DNA of 6,118 nt from positions 1-6,118 of the forward strand of contig URZF01000096.1 in assembly GCA_900552255.1 (NCBI GenBank), given 5' to 3'. Shown one piece after another: positions 6,023 through 6,118 of this stretch (positions are counted from its first letter, which is position 1; every line of letters begins with the position of its first letter). The notes beneath the pieces are model-generated. The model was not told the origin of the DNA. It saw nothing but the letters and a program-made list of their open reading frames with translations, and made no database searches. The DNA is from an uncultured Eubacteriales bacterium (GTDB lineage: Bacteria > Bacillota > Clostridia > Oscillospirales > CAG-272). A program made the translations under genes and the position numbers.

Positions 6023-6118
6023 GGCGCTGATATCTTTTTTTTGTTACGGTAGTTTCGCTGCCGGCTTTTTCTTTATTCAATTTCTTGTTTTCGGATGTAT
6101 GATTGGAGGTTTTCTTGT
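6023..6118. other. T-rich intergenic end of window with a possible start of a next gene
   Basis: This stretch is noticeably more T-rich than the genes, with runs such as eight T near 6033-6040. GGAGG at 6105-6109 is followed five bases later by TTG (6115-6117), which could be the start codon of a + strand gene beyond the edge. One codon is too little to judge. I see no convincing promoter: TATGAT at 6098-6103 has no good -35 and lies too close to the GGAGG. Confidence 0.3.

Noticed and set aside
5856..6080. Minus-strand open frame of 74 codons at the right end.
   Set aside because: It overlaps the end of the FAD gene and the terminator, and its sequence is low-information and basic.
6098..6103. 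TATGAT as a -10 box near the right edge.
   Set aside because: No good -35 lies 16-18 bases upstream, and the start site would fall after the GGAGG that it should serve.

Overview
The window reads as a chromosomal segment from a fairly GC-rich Firmicute, most likely a gut-type member of the Clostridia. The evidence is a Gram-positive T-box leader in front of a threonyl-tRNA synthetase gene, strong purine-rich ribosome binding sites, clostridial-looking protein sequences, and third codon positions rich in G and C. The lineage is an inference from these features, not from any search. All convincing genes lie on the + strand.

Layout. Bases 47-562 encode a small membrane-anchored or lipoprotein-like protein of unknown function. 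Only 33 bases later comes a near-consensus sigma-A type promoter (596-624). It is followed by a full T-box riboswitch (about 631-877): stem I with a threonine ACC specifier, an F-box motif, stem III, a canonical antiterminator with a UGGAACC bulge, and an overlapping perfect terminator hairpin. The riboswitch controls thrS (917-2683), a threonyl-tRNA synthetase that keeps its editing, catalytic and anticodon-binding regions but lacks the usual N-terminal TGS domain. A Nudix hydrolase (2683-3171) follows with a one-base TGATG overlap. After 74 bases comes a right-handed beta-helix protein with no signal peptide (3246-4505). It overlaps by four bases (ATGA) with a FAD-dependent dehydrogenase-like protein (4502-5908). 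A rho-independent terminator (5986-6022) closes the run. The last 96 bases are T-rich and carry only a possible ribosome binding site for a gene beyond the edge.

How the parts work together. When threonine is short, uncharged tRNA-Thr should pair with the specifier and the antiterminator bulge and allow transcription into thrS and the translationally coupled Nudix gene. There is no clear terminator before the FAD gene's end, so the beta-helix and FAD genes may share this transcript. The 74-base gap, however, could hide a promoter I cannot see. The beta-helix/FAD pair looks like its own coupled unit and is the least understood part of the window.

Most of the window is ordinary. I do not see a defence system, mobile element, CRISPR array or other clearly new system. 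The points most worth a second look are the beta-helix/FAD pair, the TGS-less synthetase and the cysteine cluster in the FAD protein.
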